A stretch of 64,000 bases of DNA from Brevibacillus panacihumi (GCF_003710985.1 NZ_RHHT01000005.1:47164-111163), one strand, 5' to 3'. Counted from the first letter of the stretch, positions 42,661 through 51,846 are shown. Numbers and translations: made by a program. The notes: generated from the letters alone by a model not told the origin.

Positions 42661-42675
42661 TGTCATTATATGACA
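42661..42675 (-). promoter_or_regulatory. Palindrome over the -10 of the YitT-family gene
   Basis: TGTCAT-TAT-ATGACA is a perfect 6-bp inverted repeat. Read on the minus strand it contains TATAAT, a likely -10 for the ypjC-like gene 50 bp away; a matching -35 is weak. Confidence 0.4.
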
Positions 42676-42711
42676 ATAGCGGAGGAAAATAAAGTTATGA
42701 ACGGGTGAGAC

Positions 42712-43866
42712 TCAAGCTTCTTGCGCTGACTCCTGCTTTTGATTCATTTGCTTTGCGGTCAGGAGGTAAATCGCCAGTGAGACGGCGCCGAAAACAGCTG
42801 CAACGAGGAAGAGAGCAGAGTAGCCACTCCATTCAGAAATCCAGCCGAGAGTGATCGAGCCTATGCCGAGTCCAAGATCGAATGCAGTCGTAAAGGAGGC
42901 ATTCGCCATTCCTTTTTGATCGGGACGGACCAGTCTCAGAGCTACCGCCTGCAAGACAGGATGGGCTGAACCAAAGCCAAAACCGAAAAGAATAGCACCT
43001 GCGACGACACCGGTTAGTCCAGCGGTAGAAGCAAGGGTAATCATTGCGGCGACGGTTACAAGCAGACCGGGAATAAGCACATACGCTTCTCCATAGCGGT
43101 CTGCGATACGGCCGGAAAAAAACCGGACGAACGTAAGAGCTATGGCATAGACGAGAAAAAACAAACCGGGATTGACCTGAACCGATGTAGAGAAAAGGGG
43201 AATGAAGGTGACAATTCCCCCGTAGACAAAAGCAAGGAAAAAGACAGTGAAGGTAATCGGGAGCAGCGCTTTCTCAAAAAGTCTCATTCGCCCGGTATAC
43301 GAACTTTTCTGAAAAGGCATTTTTACCATCGAGCTCCCGACCAAGGCGATCAATACAAGCAGCGTAGCCACAAGAAAAGTGCCTGCAAATGACTGCTCTG
43401 TGATCAACCACACTCCCAAGAGGGGCCCGATCGCCATTGCGAGTGTCCCAGACAGACCGAACCACCCCATGCCTTCACCGCGTCGCTGTTCAGGAATGGT
43501 GTCTGTAACCGCAGTTGCAATGGCAGTTGAGGCAAAAGCCCAGCTAATGCCGTGAAGCACCCGAAATATCAGTAACAAGAGAATGCTGCTGGCCCAAGTG
43601 TACGAGTACATCGTAATGGCAAACAGAGAGAGTCCCCATATAATGAAAGATTTTCGGCCGATTTGGTCAAGCAAGCTTCCGACGATCGGTCTGATGATTA
43701 CCGCTGCAATCGTGAAAAGGCCAATAACCAGTCCAACCTGTGACTCGTTGCCGCCAAGTTCCTTGATGTAGAGGGGCATCGTCGGCAAAAGGAAATAAAA
43801 CCCTGTAGATAAAAAGAACATTGAGAGCGTCAAACTGACAAAAGACTTCGTGAAAAGCGGTTTCAT
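42712..43866 (-). CDS. MFS transporter, DHA-type drug efflux-like
   Basis: A 384-residue major facilitator protein with 12 predicted helices. The loop 2-3 motif is GSLLDQIGRKSFIIW (about 63-77) with the D-x-x-G-R-K character, and FFSGRIADRYGEAYV is the repeat in the second half. It resembles multidrug or metabolite exporters, with substrate unknown. ATG 43866 follows GGGAG on the minus strand. It is not part of the conserved ypjC-ypjD order in B. subtilis, so likely inserted. Confidence 0.85.
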   Translation of the reverse strand: MKPLFTKSFVSLTLSMFFLSTGFYFLLPTMPLYIKELGGNESQVGLVIGLFTIAAVIIRPIVGSLLDQIGRKSFIIWGLSLFAITMYSYTWASSILLLLIFRVLHGISWAFASTAIATAVTDTIPEQRRGEGMGWFGLSGTLAMAIGPLLGVWLITEQSFAGTFLVATLLVLIALVGSSMVKMPFQKSSYTGRMRLFEKALLPITFTVFFLAFVYGGIVTFIPLFSTSVQVNPGLFFLVYAIALTFVRFFSGRIADRYGEAYVLIPGLLVTVAAMITLASTAGLTGVVAGAILFGFGFGSAHPVLQAVALRLVRPDQKGMANASFTTAFDLGLGIGSITLGWISEWSGYSALFLVAAVFGAVSLAIYLLTAKQMNQKQESAQEA

Positions 43867-44090
43867 TCATGCTCACACTCCCATTAACTATATATTAAAA
43901 ACAAAAATGTATAAAAATTACCGCAACTTATTTAAGCATGGAGAGCAAGCCTTGTCAAGATTTTCCTATCTATTTTATCGATGCAGCGACATGCGCTTTT
44001 ATGCACCGCATCGCGATTTCAAATTTGGCAAACCAGGGCTTTTCAGTTACGATAAGTGAAAGGATGTTTCTGATAGAAGAGGAGTGGCCT
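43867..44090. other. AT-rich intergenic region without a gene
   Basis: The 224 bases between the MFS gene and ypjD are AT-rich near 43880-43930 and should hold the divergent promoters. A TTGTCA at 43952 lacks a well-spaced -10. Open frames here have no ribosome binding site. I see no RNA structure. Confidence 0.4.
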
Positions 44091-44432
44091 ATGGAACAGA
44101 AAAAGAAAACGTTGCAGGAGATTCAACAGGAAGTGGATCAATACATATCGCAGTTTAAGGAAGGCTATTTTTCTCCCTTGGCCATGATGGCTCGCATGTC
44201 GGAAGAGGTCGGCGAATTGGCGAGAGAAATCAATCACCATTACGGGGAAAAACCGAAGAAATCGGATGAAGGCGAGAAAACCGTGGAAGAGGAGCTGGGC
44301 GATGTGTTTTTTATCGTCCTGTGCTTCGCCAATTCCCTGGGAATCGACTTGCAGGAGGCCTTCGACCGCATCATGCACAAATTTAATACAAGAGATAAAG
44401 ATCGCTGGACGAAAATAGAGGAGACAGAGTAA
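44091..44432 (+). CDS. ypjD: MazG-type nucleotide pyrophosphohydrolase
   Basis: A 113-residue single-domain MazG-like enzyme that likely hydrolyses nucleoside triphosphates to monophosphates for pool cleaning. The metal-binding glutamates are in SEEVGELAREI (about 38-48) and EEELGDVFFIV (about 70-80). ATG 44091 follows AGAGGAG. Its TAA shares a base with the dapB ATG. Order ypjD-dapB-mgsA-bshB1-bshA is as in B. subtilis. Confidence 0.9.
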   Translation: MEQKKKTLQEIQQEVDQYISQFKEGYFSPLAMMARMSEEVGELAREINHHYGEKPKKSDEGEKTVEEELGDVFFIVLCFANSLGIDLQEAFDRIMHKFNTRDKDRWTKIEETE

Positions 44433-45184
44433 TGGAACAACAAATTCGAGTAGCAGTAGCAGGTGCAAACGGACGTATGGGACAGGAAGTTGTCACCATG
44501 CTGGGACAGGACAAGCAATTGTTGTACGTAGGAGCCTTGGATACGAGAGGCGAAGATGAGGTCATCCGAGCCAGGATTGAAGAGATGAAGCCGGATGTGT
44601 TGGTCGACTTCACGACTCCCCATAGCGTATACCGCCACTTGGAAATTTGTTTGCAGCACGGGATTCGTCCTGTCGTGGGAACTACCGGACTTAGCCAGGA
44701 TGAGATCCAGGAGATGACCAGACGATTTGGCGAAGCAGGATTGGGCTGTATTGTCGCGCCGAACTTTGCGATCGGGGCGATTTTGTGCATGAAGTTTGCA
44801 GCGATGGCGGCCAAGTACATGCCGCATGTCGAAATCATCGAGCTTCACCATGACCGAAAGCTGGATGCGCCGAGCGGGACCGCTTTGAAAACAGCCGAGA
44901 TGATTGCGGCTGTGCGCGAAGAGATCAAACAAGGCCACCCGGAGGAAAAAGAGACGATTCCAGGAGCTCGCGGAGCCGAATACGACGGTTTCCGCATCCA
45001 CAGCGTGCGCTTGCCGGGGATGGTCGCCCATCAGGAAGTACTGTTCGGCGCCACCGGTCAGACTCTTTCTATCCGTCACGATTCAATCAATCGCGAGTCT
45101 TTCATGCCAGGGGTCAATATGGCAATTAAAGCCGTGATGAATATGAACGGATTCCTGTATGGATTGGAGCATCTTATCGATTAA
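44432..45184 (+). CDS. dapB: 4-hydroxy-tetrahydrodipicolinate reductase
   Basis: DapB reduces the ring intermediate in lysine and diaminopimelate synthesis; the previous pathway product also gives dipicolinate for spores. The 250 residues have the NAD(P)-binding [13 protein letters not shown] (about 8-20), [12 protein letters not shown], the active-site [18 protein letters not shown] (about 140-157) and [10 protein letters not shown]. The start overlaps ypjD by one base. mgsA follows after 47 nt. Confidence 0.97.
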   Translation: MEQQIRVAVAGANGRMGQEVVTMLGQDKQLLYVGALDTRGEDEVIRARIEEMKPDVLVDFTTPHSVYRHLEICLQHGIRPVVGTTGLSQDEIQEMTRRFGEAGLGCIVAPNFAIGAILCMKFAAMAAKYMPHVEIIELHHDRKLDAPSGTALKTAEMIAAVREEIKQGHPEEKETIPGARGAEYDGFRIHSVRLPGMVAHQEVLFGATGQTLSIRHDSINRESFMPGVNMAIKAVMNMNGFLYGLEHLID

Positions 45185-45231
45185 ACAATTGTTTAACGGA
45201 AATTTTGTCAGGAGAAAAGGGAGAGGGTAGT

Positions 45232-45639
45232 GTGAAAATTGCTTTAATCGCCCATGACCGCATGAAAGAAGAGATCGTCCAGCTCGCTCTTGCCTATGAA
45301 GCCATTTTATCCGAGCATGAATTGTTTGCGACGGGCACGACCGGCAAGCGGATCATGGAGGCCACCTCCTTGTCGATCACGCGATGTCTCTCCGGCCCCT
45401 TGGGAGGAGACCAGCAGATCGGTGCGAAAATCGCCCAGAACGAGATGGATCTGATCATTTTTCTGCGCGATCCGTTGACCGCTCAACCGCATGAACCGGA
45501 TATTATTGCACTGCTGCGGCTTTGTGATGTGCACAAGATTCCATTCGCCACCAATCTGGGGACGGCAGAGATCTTGCTGCGTGCATTGGAGCGAGGGGAA
45601 CTGAACTGGCGGGAAATCATTCATGAGGAGAAGGAATGA
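45232..45639 (+). CDS. mgsA: Methylglyoxal synthase
   Basis: MgsA converts dihydroxyacetone phosphate to methylglyoxal, a bypass when phosphate is scarce. The 135 residues show [17 protein letters not shown] at the start, [25 protein letters not shown] (about 56-69) and the catalytic aspartate in [20 protein letters not shown] 45232 follows GGGAGAGG; the longer frame from 45205 would add nine residues without homology. bshB1 follows; bacillithiol, made by the next two genes, helps detoxify methylglyoxal, which may explain the linkage. Confidence 0.95.
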   Translation: MKIALIAHDRMKEEIVQLALAYEAILSEHELFATGTTGKRIMEATSLSITRCLSGPLGGDQQIGAKIAQNEMDLIIFLRDPLTAQPHEPDIIALLRLCDVHKIPFATNLGTAEILLRALERGELNWREIIHEEKE

Positions 45640-45646
45640 ACAGACA

Positions 45647-46342
45647 ATGAGTTCATTGGATATATTGGCAATTGGTGCTCATCCCGACGATGTGGAGATC
45701 GGGGCGGCTGGCAGTCTCTTGCTGGCCGCCAAGCAAGGGAAGCGGGTAGGCATCCTGGATTTGACATACGCAGAGCTGTCGTCGAATGGCGATGTGGAGC
45801 GCAGACAGCAGGAGGCAGCAGCAGCAGACCGCCTGCTGGGAGTGGCGGCGCGTTACAATTTCGGATTTCCCGACAGAGGACTGGAGCCGGTACGGGAGCA
45901 GGCAATCAGCCGCATCGTCGAGCTGATCCGGCAGACGCGCCCCCGCGTCGTCCTGGCACCGTATTTCCAGGATCGCCATCCAGACCACGAAAGTGTCAGC
46001 CGGATCGTTCGCGAAGCTGTTTTTTCCAGCGGCATCCGCAAGTACCAGCCGGACGACAGGCATCCTGCGTATCGGCCTGCGCAATTGCATTATTACTTCA
46101 TTAATTCGACAGTAACACCGCAGATCGTGGTAGACATCACGGCAGTCTATGAAGAGAAAATGGAAGTGCTTCGCTGTTACAAAAGTCAATTTGAAATGGA
46201 GGAAGGCAGTGTCGCGACACCGCTGACCAATGGATATCTCGAATCAGTGGAGTACCGGGAACGGCTGTTTGGACAACAAGCAGGGGTGCGCTACGCGGAG
46301 GGATTTATGTGTGCGACGCCATTTGTAGTGGCGAACCTGTAA
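45647..46342 (+). CDS. bshB1: Bacillithiol biosynthesis deacetylase BshB1
   Basis: BshB1 deacetylates GlcNAc-malate to GlcN-malate in bacillithiol synthesis. The 231-residue LmbE-like protein has the zinc motif AHPDDVEIGAAG (about 11-22), DRHPDHESVSRIVREA with the third histidine (about 106-121), and YAEGFMCATPFVV at the end. ATG 45647 is chosen; GAAGGA lies about 11 nt before it. bshA follows by 19 nt. Confidence 0.94.
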   Translation: MSSLDILAIGAHPDDVEIGAAGSLLLAAKQGKRVGILDLTYAELSSNGDVERRQQEAAAADRLLGVAARYNFGFPDRGLEPVREQAISRIVELIRQTRPRVVLAPYFQDRHPDHESVSRIVREAVFSSGIRKYQPDDRHPAYRPAQLHYYFINSTVTPQIVVDITAVYEEKMEVLRCYKSQFEMEEGSVATPLTNGYLESVEYRERLFGQQAGVRYAEGFMCATPFVVANL

Positions 46343-46361
46343 GAAGGAGTGACATCCTGGT

Positions 46362-47495
46362 ATGAAGATCGGGATTACCTGTTATCCGTCATTGGGCGGT
46401 TCTGGGGTAGTGGCTACCGAATTGGGCAAGCTCTTGGCTGAACGCGGACACCAGGTCCATTTTATTACGTCTGGCATGCCGTTTCGGTTGGGAGCCTTCC
46501 ACCCCAATATTTTTTATCATGAAGTAGATGTGAACAATTATGATGTATTTAAATATCCACCGTATGATTTGACGTTGGCGAACCGGATGGCGCAGGTGGC
46601 CAAAAATGAGAATCTGGATTTGCTCCATGTTCACTATGCTGTACCGCATGCTTTGTGTGCTTTTCTCGCCAAGCAAATGGTCGGGGATCATCTGAAGATC
46701 GTCACGACCCTGCATGGCACGGATATTACAGTCCTGGGCTACGATTCCAATCTCAGCGACATGATTCGCTTCGGCATTGAACGAAGCGATCTCGTCACGG
46801 CAGTATCCAGCGATCTGATCCGCCAGACAAAACAGCTTTTGCACGTGGAAAAAGAGATTGTGCCCGTCTATAACTTCGTCGACAAGCGGCGTTACTATCC
46901 CAAAGAAGTGAGTGCGCTGAAAAAGAAGTTTGCGCCAAATGGCGAAAAAATTCTTATGCATATCTCCAATTTTCGCCCAGTCAAACGCGTCCCGGATGTG
47001 ATCCGGATTTTTGCCAAGGTGCGCAAGGAAGTGGCGTCCCGACTGATCCTGATCGGGGAAGGGCCTGAGATGGGGCTCGTCCGCAACATGATAGCCGAGC
47101 AGGATTTGACTCAAGATGTGTGCTTTCTGGGAAAACAGGATGACGTAGCAGAAGTTCTCTCTCTCGCCGATGTGATGCTTCTGCCATCCGCGAAAGAAAG
47201 CTTCGGACTGGTCGCACTGGAAGCAATGGCGTGCGGGGTGCCCGCTGTCACCTCTGATGCAGGGGGATTGCCCGAGGTGGTCCTGGATGGCGTGTGCGGG
47301 TTTTTACGGCCGATCGGGGATGTCGACGGGATGGCAGAGGCAGCAATCCGGCTTTTGAAGGATGAGGAATTGTATCAGATGCACTCGCGCAACGGTATCG
47401 AACGATCGAATGATACGTTTTGCCATGAAAAAATCGCCTCGCAGTATGAGGCTTTGTACGAACAGCTTCTCGGAATCAGCCAGCTGCATAATTAG
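46362..47495 (+). CDS. bshA: N-acetyl-alpha-D-glucosaminyl L-malate synthase BshA
   Basis: BshA joins UDP-GlcNAc and L-malate, the first bacillithiol step. The 377-residue GT4 glycosyltransferase shows ITCYPSLGGSGVVATELGK (about 4-22), HVHYAVPHALCAFLAK, TTLHGTDITVLG, and the nucleotide-sugar region PSAKESFGLVALEAMACGVP (about 272-291). ATG 46362 lies 13 nt after AAGGAG. Its stop overlaps the end of a minus-strand small gene. Confidence 0.95.
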   Translation: MKIGITCYPSLGGSGVVATELGKLLAERGHQVHFITSGMPFRLGAFHPNIFYHEVDVNNYDVFKYPPYDLTLANRMAQVAKNENLDLLHVHYAVPHALCAFLAKQMVGDHLKIVTTLHGTDITVLGYDSNLSDMIRFGIERSDLVTAVSSDLIRQTKQLLHVEKEIVPVYNFVDKRRYYPKEVSALKKKFAPNGEKILMHISNFRPVKRVPDVIRIFAKVRKEVASRLILIGEGPEMGLVRNMIAEQDLTQDVCFLGKQDDVAEVLSLADVMLLPSAKESFGLVALEAMACGVPAVTSDAGGLPEVVLDGVCGFLRPIGDVDGMAEAAIRLLKDEELYQMHSRNGIERSNDTFCHEKIASQYEALYEQLLGISQLHN

Positions 47496-47569
47496 GGACG
47501 CTGCCAGGCTTCTTTGGCGTATTGATGAAGCTTGGAAATCAGGATAAACAGGCCATACAACATTCTCAT
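47492..47569 (-). CDS. Very small hydrophobic protein (25 aa)
   Basis: On the minus strand, AAAGGAGG is followed after 8 nt by ATG (47569) and a 25-codon frame: MRMLYGLFILISKLHQYAKE then AWQRP. It starts hydrophobic and ends basic/amphipathic, as many small membrane-associated proteins do. Its TAA overlaps the bshA stop on the other strand. The ribosome binding site is as strong as any in the window. Family not recognised. Confidence 0.5.
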   Translation of the reverse strand: MRMLYGLFILISKLHQYAKEAWQRP

Positions 47570-47633
47570 GCAAGATGCCTCCTTTTCGTAATGAGGATCG
47601 GGAATGTCATGCAAAAACGGGAGGAAATCCACA

Positions 47634-48857
47634 GTGGTGTACGAGATAGCGTTACGAATCCTGCAGACGCTTGAAAAGAACGGATACGAAGCGTATTTTG
47701 TCGGGGGTTGCGTCCGCGACTGGCTCTTGCATCGCACCGTGCATGATATAGATATATGTACGAATGCCCATCCTGGCGACGTCATGGCCATATTTCCCGA
47801 TCATGTCTTGACGGGTCTCAAGCACGGGACCGTCAGTGTCAGGCTGGAAGGTATGTTCTTTGAAGTGACGACGTATCGGACAGAGGGCAAGTACGAGGAT
47901 TATCGCAGGCCGAGCACCGTCCAGTTTGTCTCGGAGCTGCGGCTGGATCTTCAGCGGCGTGATTTTACGATCAATGCGATGGCGATGGACCGCCACCGCA
48001 GGCTGCACGATCCCTTTCACGGTCAAGAGGATTTGAAAAAGAAGCAAATCCGTGCCGTCGGAGTGGCTGTCGAACGCTTCCGGGAAGACGCGCTTCGTTT
48101 GCTTCGTGCGGTCCGGTTTGCAGCCCAGCTTTCTTTTGAGATAGAAGGCAAGACGATGGCAGCGATGCAACAAACGGCTCCTCTGCTGGCTCATATTGCT
48201 GTAGAGAGAGTGCGTGAGGAAGTGAACAAGATGCTGGCCAGTGCTGCACCGCAATGGGGGTGTCAGCTTCTTTGCGAGGCAGGTCTCTTTGTTTCCTCAC
48301 CGCTGTTGGAGAGGCTTTTTCAGCTTGGGTCCAAACAAGCGTGGAGGCTTCCTCTTGTACAGGAACTGGTGCAAAAATGGGCGCTTCTCTTTTACGCGGC
48401 AGAGTATACGCTATCCGAGGTGAAGCAGGTTGCGACCCAGTTGAAAATGTCCAAGCGAGAGAGCGAGGGTTTGCTGACCCTGTTGGGATGGCTTGAGAAA
48501 ATTCGTCCCGAGTGGGATGTCCCCAAAGACATCGAGTGGCGTACGCTCATACTGGATGCAGGTTTGGAGATAAGTCAGGAGGTAAACAGCTTGTTGCTTG
48601 CCATCTGGTGGCAGCGGCGCGAGCAGGTAGACACGGAGGCGCTTCGGCGGGTATTCGACAGCCTGCCTGTCAAAAGCACCAAGGAGCTGGCAGTGACGGG
48701 CTATGATCTTCAGGTGGCATTGAAAAAGCATAAAGGTGAGTGGATTGGTCGGGTTCTGGTAAGCCTTTTGCATCAAACAGCATTTGAGGGTTTGCCAAAC
48801 ACGCCTGAGGCACTGATCGCAGCGGCAAAAAATGAGGTGGCACGCAATGAATATTAA
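47634..48857 (+). CDS. cca: CCA tRNA nucleotidyltransferase
   Basis: CCA-adding enzyme that repairs or builds the 3' CCA of tRNAs. The 407 residues have the class II nucleotidyltransferase core: AYFVGGCVRDWLLHRTVHDIDI (metal aspartates, in two parts about 19-40), TVSVRLEGMFFEVTTYR, RRDFTINAMA (about 108-117) and RFREDALRLLRAVRFAAQL. GTG 47634 follows CGGGAGGA at 8 nt. birA overlaps its end by 11 nt. Confidence 0.94.
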   Translation: MVYEIALRILQTLEKNGYEAYFVGGCVRDWLLHRTVHDIDICTNAHPGDVMAIFPDHVLTGLKHGTVSVRLEGMFFEVTTYRTEGKYEDYRRPSTVQFVSELRLDLQRRDFTINAMAMDRHRRLHDPFHGQEDLKKKQIRAVGVAVERFREDALRLLRAVRFAAQLSFEIEGKTMAAMQQTAPLLAHIAVERVREEVNKMLASAAPQWGCQLLCEAGLFVSSPLLERLFQLGSKQAWRLPLVQELVQKWALLFYAAEYTLSEVKQVATQLKMSKRESEGLLTLLGWLEKIRPEWDVPKDIEWRTLILDAGLEISQEVNSLLLAIWWQRREQVDTEALRRVFDSLPVKSTKELAVTGYDLQVALKKHKGEWIGRVLVSLLHQTAFEGLPNTPEALIAAAKNEVARNEY

Positions 48858-49830
48858 ACAGGTCATACTGCAGGCCTTTCACGATCAGCCAGATCGTTTC
48901 ATATCGGGAGAGGAATTGAGCCAGATGTGCGGTTGTTCTCGTACTGCGGTGTGGAAGCATATGGAGGAGCTTCGCCGCGACGGTTATGAGGTAGAAGCCG
49001 TCCGCAAATCCGGGTATCGGCTGGTGGCAGCTCCAGATCGCTTGTCTGCCGCTGAAGTGACGGCGGGCTTGGGTACCCAGCGAATCGGACAGCAGGTCTT
49101 CGCCTATGACGAGGTTATCTCGACACAACCGCTCGCGCATGATGCTGCGACTAAAGGCGCTCCGGAAGGCACTTTGGTGCTGGCAGAGCTGCAAACGGGG
49201 GGAAAAGGGCGTTTGGGCCGCCCCTGGCATTCGCCAAAGGGGTCCGGGATCTGGATGAGTTTGATCGTAAGACCTGTGATCCCGCTGCCCAAGACACCGC
49301 AGATGACTCTTTTGACAGCTGTCTGTGTAGCGCAGAGCATACGCGAAGAGACTGGACTGCCGGTCAAGATCAAATGGCCCAATGATATTTTCATCGGGGA
49401 CAAAAAGGTATGCGGCATCCTGACAGAGCTTCATGCCGAGTCGGACCGGGTCCATTATCTGGTGATCGGGATCGGAATCAATGTAAACAGCGTCAGCACC
49501 GACTTTCCGGAGGAATTGGCACAGATCGCCACATCGCTGAGGATCGAGGCCGGGCAGCCTGTTAACCGCATTCGTCTGATCCAGCGGTTCTGCCGCATAT
49601 TTGAATCTTGGTACGACCATTTCCTGCAGGATGGCTTTCAGCAGATCAAGGAAAACTGGGAGGCCCATTCCTATACCATCGGTCGGGACGTCAGCGTACA
49701 AACTGTTTCCCAAAAACTGGATGGGAAAGCGATAGGCCTGGATGAAGCCGGAGTGCTGCTGGTGCGGGACGAGTCCGGACACGTACACAAAGTCTATTCG
49801 GCAGACGTCAATTATCGTGCAAATCATTAA
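48847..49830 (+). CDS. birA: Biotin ligase and biotin operon repressor BirA
   Basis: BirA attaches biotin to carboxylases and represses biotin genes. The 327 residues comprise an N-terminal winged helix (about 1-60: SGEELSQMCGCSRTAVWKHM), then the ligase domain with GGKGRLGRPWHSPKGSG (about 117-133), KIKWPNDIFIGDKKVCGIL and GIGINVN, and a C-terminal SH3-like part. ATG 48847 overlaps cca. The helix-turn-helix indicates the repressor type. Confidence 0.95.
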   Translation: MNIKQVILQAFHDQPDRFISGEELSQMCGCSRTAVWKHMEELRRDGYEVEAVRKSGYRLVAAPDRLSAAEVTAGLGTQRIGQQVFAYDEVISTQPLAHDAATKGAPEGTLVLAELQTGGKGRLGRPWHSPKGSGIWMSLIVRPVIPLPKTPQMTLLTAVCVAQSIREETGLPVKIKWPNDIFIGDKKVCGILTELHAESDRVHYLVIGIGINVNSVSTDFPEELAQIATSLRIEAGQPVNRIRLIQRFCRIFESWYDHFLQDGFQQIKENWEAHSYTIGRDVSVQTVSQKLDGKAIGLDEAGVLLVRDESGHVHKVYSADVNYRANH

Positions 49831-49836
49831 ATTTTC

Positions 49837-50078
49837 TGTTATACTCCAAAAAGTGGAGGCTGTATCATACTGAACGGCACTCCGAATGAAAGACTTGCTC
49901 GAGGGAAAATTCTTTTCGAGTAAAGAACTTGTTGATTGAGAATAGTGATACTTACAAGCTTATGGACTAAGATCTGCTCAGAGCCTGTGTGGACCGAGAC
50001 AGAAGGAATCCTTTCAGACGCAAGATGTCTCTTATGTATGGACAACCTTCTCCCGTATTCGGCGTGAGAAGGTTTTTT
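49837..50078 (+). promoter_or_regulatory. panBCD promoter, structured leader (candidate pan-motif RNA) and terminator
   Basis: TGTTATACT (49837-49845) is an extended -10, so RNA should begin near 49852. In the leader GTATCA (49862-49867) pairs with TGATAC (49946-49951), enclosing a long hairpin around CTCGAGGG/CTTTTCGAG. AACCTTCTC (50044-50052) pairs with GAGAAGGTT (50066-50074), followed by Ts, as a terminator 50 nt before panB. A conserved RNA called the pan motif is known upstream of pan genes in Bacillales; position fits, but I cannot verify the consensus by eye. Confidence 0.5.
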
Positions 50079-50125
50079 ACGTTCCAGGACAGCCCAGGCT
50101 TTTGGCACGTACAGAGGTGAAAGAA

Positions 50126-50989
50126 ATGGCAGAGAGCACGAAACCGGTAACGACAGCTTTTATCCGTAAAAAGAAAGAGACAGGGATACCGGTCACCATG
50201 ATTACAGCATATGACTACCCAACCGCCAAGTTAGTAGAAGAAGCAGGGGTAGACATGATTTTAGTGGGAGATTCACTTGGGATGGTTGTACTCGGATACG
50301 ACTCGACAGTCCCGGTGACGATGGAAGACATGATTCATCACACAAAAGCTGTGACCAGGGCGGCAAAACGTGCACTGGTCGTCGCGGATCTCCCTTTTCT
50401 CAGCTATCACGGAACCGTTGAGGAAGCCGTGAAAAATGCCGGAAGATTGATGCAGGAAGGCTTGGCCAAAGCGGTAAAAATGGAAGGCGGCAATGAAATC
50501 GTGCCGATTGTCATTCGCTGCGTGCAAGCTGGCATCCCCGTCGTCGGCCATATCGGCTTGACGCCGCAGGCCGTTCATCAGCTTGGCGGCTACAAAGTGC
50601 AGGGACGGGATCTGCAGGCGGCAAAGCGCTTGTTGTCGGACGCGTTTGCCTTGCAGGAGGCGGGCGTCTTTGCGCTCGTTCTGGAAGCAGTTCCGGAAGA
50701 AGTGGCAGCCCAGATCGCCAGCAAATTGAGCATTCCTGTCATCGGCATTGGAGCAGGGGTTCACTGTGACGGACAAGTCCTCGTCTTCCACGATTTGGTG
50801 GGGTACGCTTCACAACTTACTCCCCGATTTGTGAAACGTTATACAGACATCGGGGAACAAATTCGAGCCGCTGTCGCTTCCTATGTCCAAGAGGTGGAAG
50901 CGCGTGCTTTTCCTGCGCCGGAGCATGTATTTCATGCGACGGAGGAGACGATACAACAGTTGTACGGCGAAGGAGTGTCAAAGCCATGA
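50126..50989 (+). CDS. panB: 3-methyl-2-oxobutanoate hydroxymethyltransferase
   Basis: PanB adds a hydroxymethyl group from methylene-THF to ketoisovalerate, the first pantothenate step. The 287 residues include PVTMITAYDYPTAKLVEEAG (about 21-40), ILVGDSLGMVVLGYDSTVPV, VKMEGGNE, GHIGLTPQAVHQLGG and IGIGAGVHCDGQVLV. ATG 50126 follows AGAGGTGA; the longer frame from 50102 begins inside the leader. Overlaps panC by 4 nt. Confidence 0.97.
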   Translation: MAESTKPVTTAFIRKKKETGIPVTMITAYDYPTAKLVEEAGVDMILVGDSLGMVVLGYDSTVPVTMEDMIHHTKAVTRAAKRALVVADLPFLSYHGTVEEAVKNAGRLMQEGLAKAVKMEGGNEIVPIVIRCVQAGIPVVGHIGLTPQAVHQLGGYKVQGRDLQAAKRLLSDAFALQEAGVFALVLEAVPEEVAAQIASKLSIPVIGIGAGVHCDGQVLVFHDLVGYASQLTPRFVKRYTDIGEQIRAAVASYVQEVEARAFPAPEHVFHATEETIQQLYGEGVSKP

Positions 50990-51846
50990 TTAAGACGCTG
51001 CAACAGATAAACACCGTCGCAGAAATGCGAGATCAAATACAAGCGGCGAGAATGCAAGGAAAGCGCATCGGCATTGTTCCAACCATGGGCTACTTGCATG
51101 AAGGCCATCTCAGCCTGGTGAAGGCGGCCAGGGAAACATGCGATGTAGTCGTCATGAGCATTTTCGTCAATCCCTTGCAATTCGGTCCCAACGAGGACTT
51201 TGACCGGTATCCGCGCGATTTGGAGCGGGACCGCGCACTGGCGGATCAAGCGGGGGTAGACATGCTGTTTACACCGGAAGTCAGTGAGATGTATCCGCGC
51301 AAGATCCTGACCAATATTTCCGTATCGAATGTGACGAATCCCCTGTGCGGGAGATCGCGTCCAGGCCATTTTGACGGAGTAGCTACAGTCGTGATGAAGC
51401 TGTTCCAGATCGTACAGCCCGATTACGCTTTTTTTGGTCAAAAGGACGCGCAACAGGTGGCAGTGGTCACACAGATGGTCCAAGACCTCAATGTTCCGGT
51501 CCAAATCGTGCCATGCCCGATCATTCGCGAGGCAGACGGGTTGGCAATGAGCTCTCGCAATGTTTATTTGACGCCCGAGGAGCGCGAGCAGGCGATTGTC
51601 TTGTCCCATTCGCTTACGCTGGCGGAAAAATGGCTCCGTGAAGGAGTGTCGATCGGGGAAGTCCGTGGGCGCGTCATGGACATCATCAGCGAAAAGCCCT
51701 TGGCTGCCATCGAATATGTCGAGATTTTGAGCTACCCTGAGCTGGAGCCGCTTGATCATGCGGTCCCTGGCACTACGCTGATTCTGGCGCTGGCGGTGCG
51801 CTTCGGCAAAACCCGCCTGATCGACAACTGGATCGGGACCCTGTAA
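50986..51846 (+). CDS. panC: Pantothenate synthetase
   Basis: PanC condenses pantoate and beta-alanine with ATP. The 286 residues show the nucleotide motif VPTMGYLHEGHLSLVKAAR (about 26-44), SIFVNPLQFGPNEDF, GRSRPGHFDGVATVVMKLF (about 123-141), and FFGQKDAQQ with ADGLAMSSRNVYLT. ATG 50986 overlaps panB (ATGA). panD, which supplies beta-alanine, follows after 36 nt. Confidence 0.97.
   Translation: MIKTLQQINTVAEMRDQIQAARMQGKRIGIVPTMGYLHEGHLSLVKAARETCDVVVMSIFVNPLQFGPNEDFDRYPRDLERDRALADQAGVDMLFTPEVSEMYPRKILTNISVSNVTNPLCGRSRPGHFDGVATVVMKLFQIVQPDYAFFGQKDAQQVAVVTQMVQDLNVPVQIVPCPIIREADGLAMSSRNVYLTPEEREQAIVLSHSLTLAEKWLREGVSIGEVRGRVMDIISEKPLAAIEYVEILSYPELEPLDHAVPGTTLILALAVRFGKTRLIDNWIGTL

Noticed and set aside
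42661..42675. TnrA/GlnR nitrogen box
   Set aside because: The spacer between TGTCA and TGACA is five bases, whereas TnrA/GlnR sites need seven.
41752..43866. Genomic island around the YitT and MFS genes
   Set aside because: Only two genes, no integrase, no direct repeats and no tRNA. The YitT gene is at its conserved place; only the MFS gene appears inserted.
49852..50080. 6S RNA or T-box in the birA-panB gap
   Set aside because: No T-box sequence, and I could not fold it into a single long rod with a central bubble. Position before panB favours a pan-type leader.
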